A DNA stretch of 64,000 nt from Blastomyces gilchristii SLH14081. Its lineage: Eukaryota; Ascomycota; Eurotiomycetes; Onygenales; Ajellomycetaceae. Location: assembly GCF_000003855.2 (NCBI RefSeq), contig NW_003101680.1, positions 4,929,063 through 4,993,062 on the forward strand, given 5' to 3'. Position 1 is the stretch's first letter, and each line of letters starts with the position of its first letter. This document shows positions 21,421 to 32,380 of the stretch, piece after piece. Made by a program: the position numbers and the translations under genes. The notes below the pieces were generated by a model, which ran no database searches, had not been told where the DNA came from, and saw only the letters and a list, made by a program, of their open reading frames with translations.

Positions 21421-22879
21421 CTAGCTGTTTCATATCTAGATTAAATACTGCTGTTAAAGCTAATAAGATTCAGAGATCTCTGACAGCTAGTATATAAGCT
21501 TTTATAGTGAGATCTGTGATTGATTGAAGATCTCTGTATATATAGATATGAGCTTTATATTTCAAAAGAAAATCTTTATCATTGAATTTGTAGATAAATA
21601 CTTATTATAGAGAGATAATTAAGATATCTCTCTATAATTTACTAGTAATTTTATATATATTCTGTAGAGATATACTATTTCATTTCTACTTAACAGTATT
21701 CTCAAATTCTTCATAATATAAGTGTTTTTTAATATCTGCTCAGTGATTCAGTGAATCTAGCAGTTGAGATCTATGAATTCTTAATATAGCTGTTTTATTG
21801 ATAACTGTAAAAACAGTATTAGAAAATAAATTTTAAGACTTGTAGAAGTCTGAATGTAATTGAGAGAATATCTTATTGATTATTTATAATGAATTGTTTT
21901 TAACATTTGAAACTGTTATAAGATGAGCAGCTCTATATTTTCAGGTTCTGCAGTTATTAATGATATTTGCTTTATTAAAGTTAGCACTGATATCATGAGC
22001 TCTAAATGCAATGTTTCATATTTAACTATCTATTATAGCTGAATGAGTATTAATATCAATATCAGAATCTGTTAACTCTGATGTTAAATCTGATATAGAA
22101 AGAATTGAAACATTATTTTTCTTCTCTATTTTTTCAGAGCTTTAAGCATTTTCTTTAAAATGAAAAACATTAATATCTGCATCTATAATCTCTTTCAATT
22201 GATTGATAGAAGTCATTGATGATTCTTGAACTTTTATATATAGAAGCTTTATCTTCTTAGATACTCAATCTCTTAGTTATCTTTCAATGTAGAGATCTTC
22301 TGAGTTGAATTTTCTATTCTTATTAAATATTATATCTCTTGCTCTTATTATCTGTTCTAAGTGTGGAATTCAAATTCAATAGATGTTTATAGAATCATAT
22401 TTAACTAGATATTCAATATATACTCAGAGATCTAGCTTCTGAGAGTGATTTCTATTAAAGACTTCATCTGATATCTTTATATAGATGCAATATCTGTAGA
22501 TTCAAAGATAAGTATAGAAGTGTGATTTAATTTATAAAAATTCTTTCAATACTTGTAGAGATGACTTTCAATCTAGAATTCTAGTAGAAGTTCAGTTTGC
22601 TAGATAGATAACAGCTAGTGTGATCTCAGAAAAAAGTGATTATAATAGAAGAGATTCTATTCATAGAGTTCTTATCTTTATTATTAATATTGCTTCTGCT
22701 CACTCTGCTGTATCATTTTACTCATGAATATACTCTGAAGAATACTTCATCTCTAGATCTTCATTATTCACTTAATTTATGAAATTATCTGCTTTCTTGA
22801 TTACAGTATTATTATTAATATGAATGATCTTTATAGTATAGTTAAATTAATATTTAATTCAATTAATAGCTTATCTAAG

Positions 22880-23206
22880 AGCTTTTCAGATTTCTGATTT
22901 TCAGATAGCTGTTATAGCTATATGAAAACATAGATAATTATATATAAAATATATGAGATAACACTCACTATTATAGCACTGTGTAGAGCCATGTGTGATA
23001 TTCATATATAGGCATTCAAATGGTATTTGAGATCTAATATAAGAATGTCTAGATATTTAATTTTTTACATTAGATAGATGACAGAGTTTGCAAAGCTCAG
23101 TGATAAGCTTATCTGCAGCATCTTCTAGATTGATGATTTGAACACCAGTTGCATCATTTACAAGCTTTTGAATGATGATTTTCAATGAATATTCTAATCT
23201 CTTATA
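22880..23206 (-). pseudogene. Copia pre-integrase and integrase remnant
   Basis: The minus-strand translation gives a GAG-pre-integrase zinc-region end (LCKLCHLSNVKN, about 23056-23100) followed after a stop by the integrase core start (SQIPFECLYMNITHG), where the first catalytic Asp has become Asn. Frame order integrase before reverse transcriptase defines Ty1/copia. Confidence 0.7.
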
Positions 23207-24589
23207 TTATGTAGACTGAGTAGCTATAGAGATCTTAGATTTTTAAGAAGATTTTGTGTATATTAACAGATTGAAAGAATGATTTGTTGAAGTGTGTTTT
23301 AACAGATTAGAAGAAGAATTTGAAGAAGTTGAAGAATTTAAAGATATAGTGATATTAGATATATATAATATGATAGCTGTATCAGCTTCAGTAGTGAATT
23401 TTTCTAAGATAGTTGAGAAAACAGCTATTTCACTATATTCTGTAACTAGCAATCTCTTAAATACTTTAATATATACAAAGATTATATTATCTGTGCATTT
23501 TCACAATCTGAAGTCTTTTTCATCATAATAGATGTCTTCTATATAAAAACATGGTTTTCATGTGATGATATTTGTATGAAAATTCAGTATATAAGCTGTA
23601 TTAATGAGATTGACATTGAACTGCTTTTCTGCTTCATTTATCATAATAGTTCTAACAGTTTCATAATCTTTAACTTTAGTGCTGAAATCATCTGTATAGA
23701 CTTCTGCATTCTTGTTCACAGATGTAAAGAATAGAAAATATGTTTGATTATTATATATATACTATTCTGTGTCAGTATCAAAGATCCAGAAGTTTTAGAG
23801 ATAGAAGTATAAATTTAAAGAGTTTATTAATATTTTTCAGATCTGCTAATTAATAGATTAATGATTGATAGATTAATAATCTGATTACTTCAGAATTATT
23901 CCTTCTAGAACTGCTTCATTGACATCTATCATATCTGTATTTATTAATGAATCTCTTGATAACACACAATCAACATATCTCTTCAATTCTTGATTTTTAA
24001 GAGCTTGATCAATCTGAGTTCTCTTCTTCTTATTTTTCTTTTATTCAGATGACTTTCTTGATAAATTGAGATAGTAGCACTGAGTATATTGATGACAAGC
24101 TCTGCAGATACAGTTTCTGAATATCACTAGTAATAATTGCTAAGATCTTTCATTTAGAGTAGTGAAGTTCATAGATTTATCTTCTTTGAGAATACTTATT
24201 TCTCTATACTGTTTCTTGAAGTTCTTAACTAACTCTATCAAAGATATGACATCTTTATCATATCAGATATTCTTAGCTCATGCTTGTATATAATCTGCAT
24301 TAATAGCTAGATTCACATTTAAGAAATCTTTCTTTAAGTTGAACTGTTCAGCTATATCTGTCTCTTTGATATTATCTTTGATAAGTGATCAGTCATTTAA
24401 CTACTTCTCTATATCTCTGTTTTTCAGTGCTTTACAGAGATCATGATATTGAGTTCTCACATTATCTTGATAGTCCGCGGTTGTGAGTGAGAGTTAATCT
24501 CTTAATAAATAGATAATCTTCTTCATATTATTATTCTTACTATGTATATGTTATAGCTCTGTGACATTCACTGTTCTTTATATAACATC

Positions 24590-24799
24590 TCATATCTTTG
24601 TCATACCTTCATTCATTTTCTCATATTTCATATATTTAATTTTCCACACAGTGATCTTGATATTATATACTATCTTAGCCTCTGCAGTGACTTCTTCTGA
24701 ACACTCAGGTTTCAGAGATTCTTCTAGTTCAGAGAAGATATCAGGTTTATCAAGATTGATGAAGTCTGATATCTTCTTGTTCTTTGCATATTCTAGCAT
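24590..24799 (-). pseudogene. Copia gag-region open fragment
   Basis: A 69-residue Lys/Glu-rich open stretch near the 5' end of the element. Position and charge fit gag. No motif identified. Confidence 0.4.
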
Positions 24800-25282
24800 A
24801 TGCTTGTATCAAAGTTTTCAATCTTCAGAAATGCTAAGATGTACAGTTGTACTAGACATTGTCTTATCTATCATATCAGTTGAGTATTTTGAATAGATAT
24901 GATCAGAATTCAGAGTGTATAATAGTCAAGTATATCAGAATGTATACTAGTGAGAATCTATCATCTCAGTTCAAATGATAGTTATCAGTTCAAATGAGGA
25001 TTGAAATCAGTGTATGATATAACAGTCAAGTATTTCAGACTGTATATGAATGAGAAACAATCATCTCAGTTCAAATGATTGTTGTTCAATTTGAATGAGA
25101 ATTGAGATTGATGTATCACACTTCTCTTCAGATGCTGTTTACCAGGAATCAGATATAACAGTCAAGTAGATTGAACTGTATACAAATGAGAATCAATTAT
25201 CTCAGTTCAAATGATTGTTGTCAAATTTGAATGAGGATTGAGATTGTGATGTATTATGCTTCTCTTCAGATGCTGCTTATCA

Positions 25283-25292
25283 GGCTCATAAC
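25283..25292 (-). other. Primer-binding site matching initiator tRNA-Met anticodon loop
   Basis: Immediately inside the 5' LTR the minus strand reads GTTATGAGCC, the complement of the CAU-anticodon stem-loop of fungal initiator tRNA-Met (GGCTCATAAC, tRNA sequence from memory). Use of an internal half-tRNA primer is known for Drosophila copia and yeast Ty5. Confidence 0.75.
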
Positions 25293-25564
25293 TGTTGAAT
25301 TGAGTGTCACAGATGAATATGTTGAAGACATATGAATCTTATGTGTATCAAGATCTGCTTGTTATATTATTCATGTCCTATCTCCTATATCTATTTCATA
25401 CAAAAGATAGAGCTATTTATAGTAAAATATATGTGCGAGCCAAGAGAGCTAGCATAAGCGAGTATTAGATGAGTGTTGTAGTAAGCTGATGATGATGATG
25501 AGAAATATTGTAGTAATACGATGTTGGTGGCGTTCAGTAGTGTATAACCTCTTTTTTCCTGACA
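25293..25564 (-). repeat. Copia 5' LTR (right copy)
   Basis: 272 bp, starts TGTTGA and ends TGACA on the plus strand, flanked outside by gtatg. All 16 differences from the left copy are C/T or G/A. Confidence 0.95.
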
Positions 25565-26777
25565 GTATGTTTGCTGTGGTCTTTGTACCAAAGCATGTTG
25601 AGACGACACTCGTGAAGCTGTCGCAGCTCGGTGATCTCGGTTTCTTTGGCATTTAACCGTTCTTCACAGTGTTGCTTCACAGTTTCAAGGTCTGCCAATG
25701 TGTACAGTTCCTGAAACTAGTCACAGTCAGAATTGATAAAAATCCTACTGAGGGCTGTAGGGATTGGTATGAGGGGACCCTGGCCTCATCACTCGAATTT
25801 AGCTTTCTACGATCTATGCGTTCAGCTTGCTGAACCATAGCCGGATGCCAGAACTCCCTGATACCATCCGCAGAAAGGGTTGGGAGCACTTCGAGGAGAT
25901 CCCAGAAATTCATATCCGCACATAATTTATCATTTCTTCTCCTGTTCTGTGGCTCTGAACGATCTCTATTAAATATCCCTGAGTAATCACCCACCCAGGT
26001 CTGTTTATCAAATCAGGAGGTCTCGCCGTTTTCTACAGATTTAAAGTTTCTAATCGGAGTAGAGGCAATATCCAACTCCACGCTTTCAGGTGGGCCAACG
26101 ACGGAGCCGGGCAATCCAGCAGAAATAGAGAAGCATTGGGTCCTTGGAGTCCGAGGAAGTTGGGAGGGTCCAACTGGTGTCGACCAGAAGCGCTGGCAAC
26201 TGTAACACGGTGAAAGTGGTGGAGACATTACCATTGCTGATTCCCACTCCTCCCTACGTATTACGCACCCGTGAGGCGGGTGAATTGGTGGTGAGGCAGG
26301 TGACCACGGGATCTCTGAGCCTGTCGTTTGTGAACCTGGGTTCATACCGCTTATAAAAAAACATTGGCATCGCCCAAGGAGATATTTATCGGGGGAGGCA
26401 TTCTCTTCCTCATCTTTGAAAACGTCGATTTGCTCCCAGAACCGCAGTAGCCAGGTGTTGGAAGGTCACTCGGATCATTTTCCTTGGTTGTAAAACTTGA
26501 CCGTTGCGTTTTTAGCTTTGAGGAGAAAAGTGACGACATGAGGATGTTCATCTGTGGAAATGGAACATGGGAAGTACAGAAATTTGGAAATTTGGAAAAC
26601 TCGTGCAACAAGTTGAACGTAAATTTCAAGGAGGAATGTTATACATGATAAACAAAAGCAAAATAACGGTATGAATGAGGCACTGAGTTCTTCATAAGGC
26701 ATATGGGCAGTTCGTATCTCCCAAGGAGATGTCTCCGGGAGAGATAGCATTCCAAATTTGTTCCCTGAATCTGTCAT
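25565..26777 (-). pseudogene. 5' part of the interrupted coiled-coil gene, with stops and frameshifts
   Basis: Minus-strand remnant of the host gene of the copia insertion. A plausible start at 26777 encodes MTDSGNKFGMLSLPETSPWEIRTAHM. An intron with acceptor CACAG at about 26550 joins a second exon (EHPHVVTFLLKAKNATVKF). The frame must then shift near 26490 to reach TKENDPSDLPTPGYCGSGSKS and again at a T7 run near 26360 to reach NPGSQTTGSEIPW. One in-frame TGA lies at 26013-26015. After WDLLEVLPTLSADGIREFWHP, a coiled-coil exon (LADLETVKQHCEERLNAKE) runs into the copia target duplication. Two frameshifts plus stops indicate a pseudogene apart from the insertion. Family not recognised; a Cys/Pro-rich middle and C-terminal coiled coil are all I can say. 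Confidence 0.6.
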
Positions 26778-27237
26778 GATGGGGGCGCCATTAATTCGCT
26801 CCCACACATAGAACAGAAAGCAACAAATAGAAACAGCGCGGCTATATCTAGGTAAAAAGAGTTGGCTAATTTTCAGCTGCCTCGAAGGCCCATATGCCAC
26901 GTGTAGTCCAAAAAAAAATCAGGATCTCTAGTCGCAAAAGAAAACCACCAGTCTGTGTCAGACTAACAGCAAAATACACAAAATAGCAAGAGTAAATAAT
27001 GCGTCCGCCAAAGAGAGACTCCCTTTGACGAGGGCCCCCGCTGCACAAGCCGGTGAGATGGGAATACTGCTCCAGATCGAATGGGAGTGGAAATAAAGTT
27101 TGATATCTAGATCAAGCGAGACACGCTAAGCTATATATAGCTTAATCAGATCTTCACTAAACTTAATTTAGTATGGGCCCGTTTCATTTAGCGCCTTTCC
27201 GTTTTAGGCCGTCCTGAGCTTCAAATGTTCAAAAGAT
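26778..27237. other. Intergenic, about 460 bp
   Basis: No gene seen. It lies between the pseudogene start and the next plus-strand gene; contains short A tracts and AT-rich stretches near 27105-27170. Confidence 0.4.
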
Positions 27238-27498
27238 GTTCAGATTTCGTTCGACATCAAGAGTCGAAAATCCAGCAGAGGTGAGAGGCCCCCAATTGCT
27301 GCAAGCCTAGGGATTGCGCGGTTAAGAGCTCTATAGTGATTGTTCGCTTGTCCCAAAGGCATAAAAACACCCGAACTAACTTCCTTGAACTGTTCCCCTG
27401 TGAGTTCTCAAAAGAAATCAATCGTTTGCGCGAGAAGCTGTTTGCGTGGGATTGAACTCCGCTGCCCCAGGCGTGGAGAATAATGTTTCCGGAGCCAA

Positions 27499-28796
27499 AT
27501 GGCCAGAAGAGGATATGATCGGGGCAGTGGCCAGGTATATACGGACCGCGTCGTTCGATCATTCGTTTATTCGTCGGATGCCACTGGACCATGCTGGAGC
27601 CATGAATCGCCCTACCTTCCTGCCGGGTGGGAAGAAGGCAGCCCTTATGGCGCAAACTCTTTGAAGCATATGGCGATGAGGAAAACTCTTTCGGACCAGC
27701 GTCCACTTACGGCACTTCATTTTTCGAACTTCCCCTGGGAACTAGCCAAGTACCTATGGGATTGTTTAGGGCGCTGGTGAGCAATATACCTATCCACCTT
27801 TGGCTCACATTTTTGAGACATCCCCATTTCTATTCTAAGGGGGCTCCCATTTAACTCCGAAATTTTAGCAGAAAGAGAACTTTGCATATCTGGAAAATAT
27901 TCACAACAGTGTACCAGCTGGAGTTCAAAGAAATAGCACCCTTTTATTCCTTAAAAGCCTCCACGAAAAAGATGTCCCTCCATGACTACTCCCGGTTGAT
28001 CCACTCCCCATCTCTGAAGTGGGGTACCGTTTTGACCATTTCAACAGATCATGCTGATCTCCATGAACTTGTTGAGATATCCAAAATTACCAACCTGGTG
28101 GCACTGGATATCACGGCCCCTTTTCCTGTTAAATCGACAGCCATTCCGGAGGACGATGCACCGATAACCAAGTTAACCGATCGCGTAGTGAGGAGCTGGA
28201 GCGAACTGGCAGTCTCTAGTAAAGCCTTCAACAACCTACGAGTATTGATGCTGCACCTACAGGCTGACGTTACCTTGCGCATTTTCTCATACCTGGATCA
28301 GTTCCCGTCGCTCGAGACTCTCATTGTAGTGGGTTGTCGGCAGCTTGCTGACAATAGCGCAAAGAGCGTAGGTCAACAACATGGATGGAGCACTCGTAGA
28401 GTCAATGCCACCAACAAAACTATCTACGAGTGCTATACGAACTATATTACGTCTGCAAACGCTGCAGCCAACTCGAAAGCGTCAGATTTACGCTCACTAC
28501 CATTACTTGAGTTTTCTCTAGGAGCTCCAGATGCGAAAGACTATAAGGAGAAGCACAAGTCAGTTTGGTTTCATCGGCAGATCCAAAACTCCAATGTGGG
28601 ACTGCTGAATAGGAAGCGGGCCACTGAGCGCGAGATTATTGGACCGGCGAACAACAGTGTGAAGAGGCAGCGCAGCAAGGCTGTCCCAAAGATCCAGAAG
28701 AGCATGAATACTATGGCCGATTTACTCGCAGAATTCGAAAGGTTTGATACCCCTCATTTTGAACGCCTTCGAAAAAGCCATGGTTTTCCAAACTAA
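27499..28796 (+). CDS. Hypothetical protein, F-box-like N-terminal helix, lineage-type fungal family
   Basis: Best model: exon 27499-27776 and exon 27869-28796, joined TG|C by donor GTGAGC and acceptor TTTTAG, about 401 aa. Before the intron, RPLTALHFSNFPWELAKYLWDCLGR resembles an F-box-like amphipathic segment. After it follow RTLHIWKIFTTVYQLEFKE and a leucine-rich repeat-like part (LVEISKITNLVALDITAPFPV; NNLRVLMLHLQADVTLRIFSYLDQFPSLETLIV). The C-terminus is basic with a likely nuclear signal (SVKRQRSK) and ends HFERLRKSHGFPN. The start is uncertain: an upstream ATG at about 27239 opening a 15-codon frame up to a GTGAGA donor could be the true first exon. Function unknown. The leucine-rich region suggests a substrate-recognition protein, as inference. 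Confidence 0.65.
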
Positions 28797-29970
28797 CCGA
28801 TAGCTAGATAATGCTGGGGTAATGCCCGTGCGTAGCCCAATAGTAACACAGTTCAGTGCGGGGTCCCTGGAGATGCAACTAACTCACCAATCACATCTTG
28901 TCATCCATGTTCAATTTATGTCTGGCGCTTGCAGAGTAGCTCGTTGGATATAACAGACATACACTCAGTCAAATCTCACAAATGGTCCGCTTGGCGAATG
29001 TGGCTCAGAAAGCGATCCCGTACCCGCCATACCGTCGCATTGGTGCAGCGCTGGGCAATTTCCTCTCCTAGTTTATTCCTGTGGAAAATTACTCGTACAG
29101 GAATCCCCGGAGTTTGGGGCTTGGACGCATCACAAAACGATGGTGGTGCAAGGAAGCACTAGTGCCGCCGGGGTTGATACGATGGGGCTGCGACAAACTA
29201 AGCTTCCCTTAAATTGTTTCTCAAGTCGCGGATACCCCATTTGGAAAAGCGGCCAACACATCTCGCGGGGGAGAGACTGGACGGGCCCTCATTCTTAAAG
29301 TACTTTTGCTCTCCATCTGATTTCTCTAATTTCGATTCTTAAGAAGGTTACCTTCAACTAGACATTCCACACTTTTTGCATATGAATATAATATAGACAC
29401 AACTATATTAATATATAGATGTATTCATTTTCGTCCAAGCTACTATTCACATTTACAATAAAATACAGCGTAAGGAGCGCAATAATAAGAAATTCTCGAT
29501 TGGTTTGTTTGGGCTAGAAGGAACCTCGGGATGGATGGCCCCATGGAGTTCAATAGGCCCACTAAGCCGCAACAGGCAAGGCGTCGCAGCTCCACCTGGC
29601 CAGGCTGCGGGCGATGACTGGGCAAAATGACTGTGGCAGTTGATATCAGCGGGCAGCAGCCATCTCCCCAGTCGCTTGTCATCCTCCCTCCTCCAATTCC
29701 TTTCTCCCTGTCTTCTTTCCATTTATTCCCTTTCTACGAAAGCTCAATGCTCTGTTTTCCCTTCGTTTTTCTTCTTTATTCTTTGAATACAGAACCCCCC
29801 CCCCCAGCCTTAAGCCCTATGCGTTGTCTGTGGGAATCTCACCTTGCCCAGACTTTCCTTTGATCTCTTGCCCCTCCCTCACTGGCAAAGACACTCTTCG
29901 TTCTGCAAGCCCCCGTATCCCATTATAGAACAGGCCTTTATATACAGATATATAATTTTACAAATACGAT
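28797..29970. other. Intergenic, about 1.2 kb
   Basis: 3' UTR of the F-box-like gene and promoter/5' UTR of SDS23. Pyrimidine-rich stretches occur at about 29680-29800, as in other promoters of this window, with a C10 run near 29794. No gene recognised. Confidence 0.5.
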
Positions 29971-31916
29971 ATGGCGGACCGCGGTAGTCGATCACCTGCG
30001 GATGCTTCCAGGGACTCACGTTCCAGCATTGATTCACGCTCTCCAACTTCTAACAATGCTCCTTTCCGTCTGGGCACTATGCCCCCGTTACAACCCCGCC
30101 ATAGCTTCAGTGATTCGTTACGTGCTGCTCCATCCTCTCCTAGAGCTCGTCGACAGCCATCCCTGCCCCAGTCTGCGGTCCAGAGCCTCATCGATAACCC
30201 ACCTTCCGGAAATGCGGCGGATCCAGCCTTTGCGGGCCGTGATTGGACCCAAATATCGATTGGAGAGCTTGTCACCCCAAGTGATCTTCGATTTGTAGAG
30301 ATGGATACAGGAATTGAAGAGGCTACGAAGGTATAGTTCGATATCTTTTCGGACTCGCTGAAATAATCAGTAATATTCCAGTAACCCGCTACTAATATGT
30401 GCCTTTGTTTGTTTCCCTATACCTACAGGTCCTTATCGACTCTGGCATCCCCGTTATTATGATTCGCGAAAAACCCGAAGATAAAGCTGCTATTGGCACT
30501 TTCGATTATGCGGACCTCAATGCATACCTCCTGCTTGTGGTAGGCTTGGTGCAGCCAAGCGAGGAGCATGTTGGGGCGATGAGAGAGCTGGCCAAAAAAG
30601 CTAGAGATGGGAAGGAAATCCCACTTAGAGATGTGAAGAAATTGGGCCTGAACGTGCCTATCACAAATCTTCCTCCCAGTGCCAGTTTGATGAGAGCGGT
30701 TGAGATATTTGGTGGTGGAATCCATCGGATTATTGTTACGAGAGAAGGTACAAACGAAGTTGTTGGTATATTCAGTCAGTGGCGGCTTGTGAAGTTTCTC
30801 TGGGAAAATGGACAGAGCTTTCCTGTCATCGATCAACTTTATCCACGGTCTTTGGCAGAGCTGAAGATAGGTTCGCAGCAAGTAATATCGATAAAGTATG
30901 TGCTAATAACATGTTGCGCCCTCTCGTTCGCTCTAAAACTTGCAATACCTGCTCTCAAAAATATACTAACTGGTTCTATAGCGGAGACAGGCCACTCTCT
31001 GAAGCCTTGGAATTAATGAACAGTGAAGGGATTTCGTCCATTGCAGTCGTCGATAATCAACTCAATGTCGTTGGAAACATATCTGTTGTAGACGTGAAGG
31101 TGTGTTCCTATATGGCTCCCTGTTATGGCTTGCGCTAACCCGAAGTCAGCTATTAACCAAATCATCCTCCCTTCCTCTCCTAAATGACACATGTATACAT
31201 TTTATCTCCGTTATTCTATCAACCCGTGGTCTGCATGAGGGTAAAGACTCATTCCCGGTTTTCCATGTTCACCCGCAATCAACGTTAGCGCACACAGTGG
31301 CGAAGATAGTTGCTACAAGATCCCACAGGTATGGCACACGTATTTCCCAAGAGCCCCCTACGTTGTCAGTCACAATCGTTTACTTAAATAAAAATTTAGG
31401 ATGTGGGTAACTGATCCCCAGTCCCCTGCGTCGTCGGGGCCTTCCACCCCTTCTCACTCTACCGTTCACATTCCCCTAAACAGCCCACCCACCGTTCCCG
31501 CCCAGCCTCGATCTCCATCTCCACCCCCATCCACTCCCTTGCCCAGCCTAGGGCCTACACCAAATAATAACTGGAACCTACCCCCTCCCACTGCTACCCC
31601 GCACCTTGGGCAACCTCATAATCCTGCGCCTCAACCCCCAGCTGGCCCTCCACAGCTTCCATATCCACCGTCGATCTCCACATCGATTCCAGCTGCCTCA
31701 CTCCCCAGTGCGAGGCTATCTGGCCACCTGGTGGGTCTGGTAAGCTTGACTGACATCCTTAATCTCTATGCCCGCGCGAGCGGGTTAAGCCCCGCAGACC
31801 CGAGTATTTACCGTAGCCAGCGAAGGCGAAGCAGTAGCTCAAGTCTAGGGATACGAAAAAGTGGAGATGTCGGGCGGGACATTGGTAGGGATGTCTGGAA
31901 TCGTGGAGGCACTTAG
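29971..31916 (+). CDS. SDS23: SDS23/Moc1 family CBS-domain protein
   Basis: Fission-yeast Sds23 inhibits PP2A-type phosphatases and couples nutrient state to mitosis and sexual development; budding-yeast Sds23/24 act in cell separation and glucose response. Five exons give 546 aa: 29971-30330, 30429-30895, 30982-31099, 31150-31328 and 31400-31916. The N-terminus (1-80) is Ser/Pro/Arg-rich and disordered. Four CBS repeats follow: [18 protein letters not shown] onward, then [27 protein letters not shown], then [39 protein letters not shown], then [27 protein letters not shown]. The fourth repeat is interrupted by about 90 residues of Pro/Ser-rich sequence before its last strand ([17 protein letters not shown]). 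The C-terminus is Arg/Ser-rich. The start is the first ATG after a short 5' leader. Paralogy to AMPK gamma was considered, but the order and ends fit SDS23. Confidence 0.92.
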
Positions 31917-32380
31917 GCATTTGGAGGTAATTAGGAATAGCTTGTCTAGGCTCACCAGTTCAAGTACTTGTCGTTTTTCCCCTCTCCGCTCTTGTTTATC
32001 TCTCTTTCCCTGTCCCCTGTAGGAGTTATGGAAAACGCCGTGCATTATCGTATTGAGCCACTCACTCGTCGATAGTGGTGAGAGTTTGATAGTTGATGAC
32101 TTTAAAGATCTTTGAAATCACTGGCATAAATCCACGGCATTTCTTTAGCATTTCAACTTCTCTGCTATCTTTTTGTAGGATGGTTGGTCTCATTAATCTC
32201 GGAGAAGCTAGCTAGATTATATGGCGGGCGCTATCAAAAGATTGCGCCGCTCAGATTCAATTTATACAGCTAAGAAGCACCAGTGGCACTGCTAGACTGG
32301 CCGGCGGGACCATGAATTTCACATTTGATCCCATTTGGTCTGGTCTCATACATTTCTTGGTGTGAGTCCCACCAGGATCA
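31917..32380. other. Intergenic, about 460 bp (SDS23 3' UTR)
   Basis: No gene seen. Normal composition until about 32380, where AT-rich DNA begins. Confidence 0.5.

Larger units (their letters stand above)
19764..25564 (-). mobile_element. Complete but mutated Ty1/copia LTR retrotransposon
   Basis: 5801 bp bounded by two 272-bp direct LTRs (19764-20035, 25293-25564; both TG...CA or its mutated form) and a perfect 5-bp target duplication gtatg (19759-19763, 25565-25569). Orientation is minus: the primer-binding site follows the right LTR inward (25283-25292) and a purine-rich tract precedes the left LTR (complement of 20036-20047). Domain order in that orientation is copia-type: gag-like (about 24.6-24.8 kb), pre-integrase zinc region and integrase (about 22.9-23.2 kb), reverse transcriptase (about 21.05-21.4 kb), RNase H (20.6-20.8 kb). 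The body is AT-rich, full of stops and almost free of CG dinucleotides, so the copy is dead. The LTRs differ at 16 sites, all transitions (hand count). Confidence 0.95.

Noticed and set aside
23243..23528. Overlapping plus and minus frames of about 70-80 codons in the copia body
   Set aside because: Serine-rich linker between gag and integrase in the minus frame; the plus frame is its complement. Not separate genes.
29971..31916. AMPK gamma (SNF4) as identity of the CBS-domain gene
   Set aside because: The long disordered N-terminus, the [13 protein letters not shown] opening and the C-terminal Ser/Arg tail fit SDS23/Moc1 better than SNF4.
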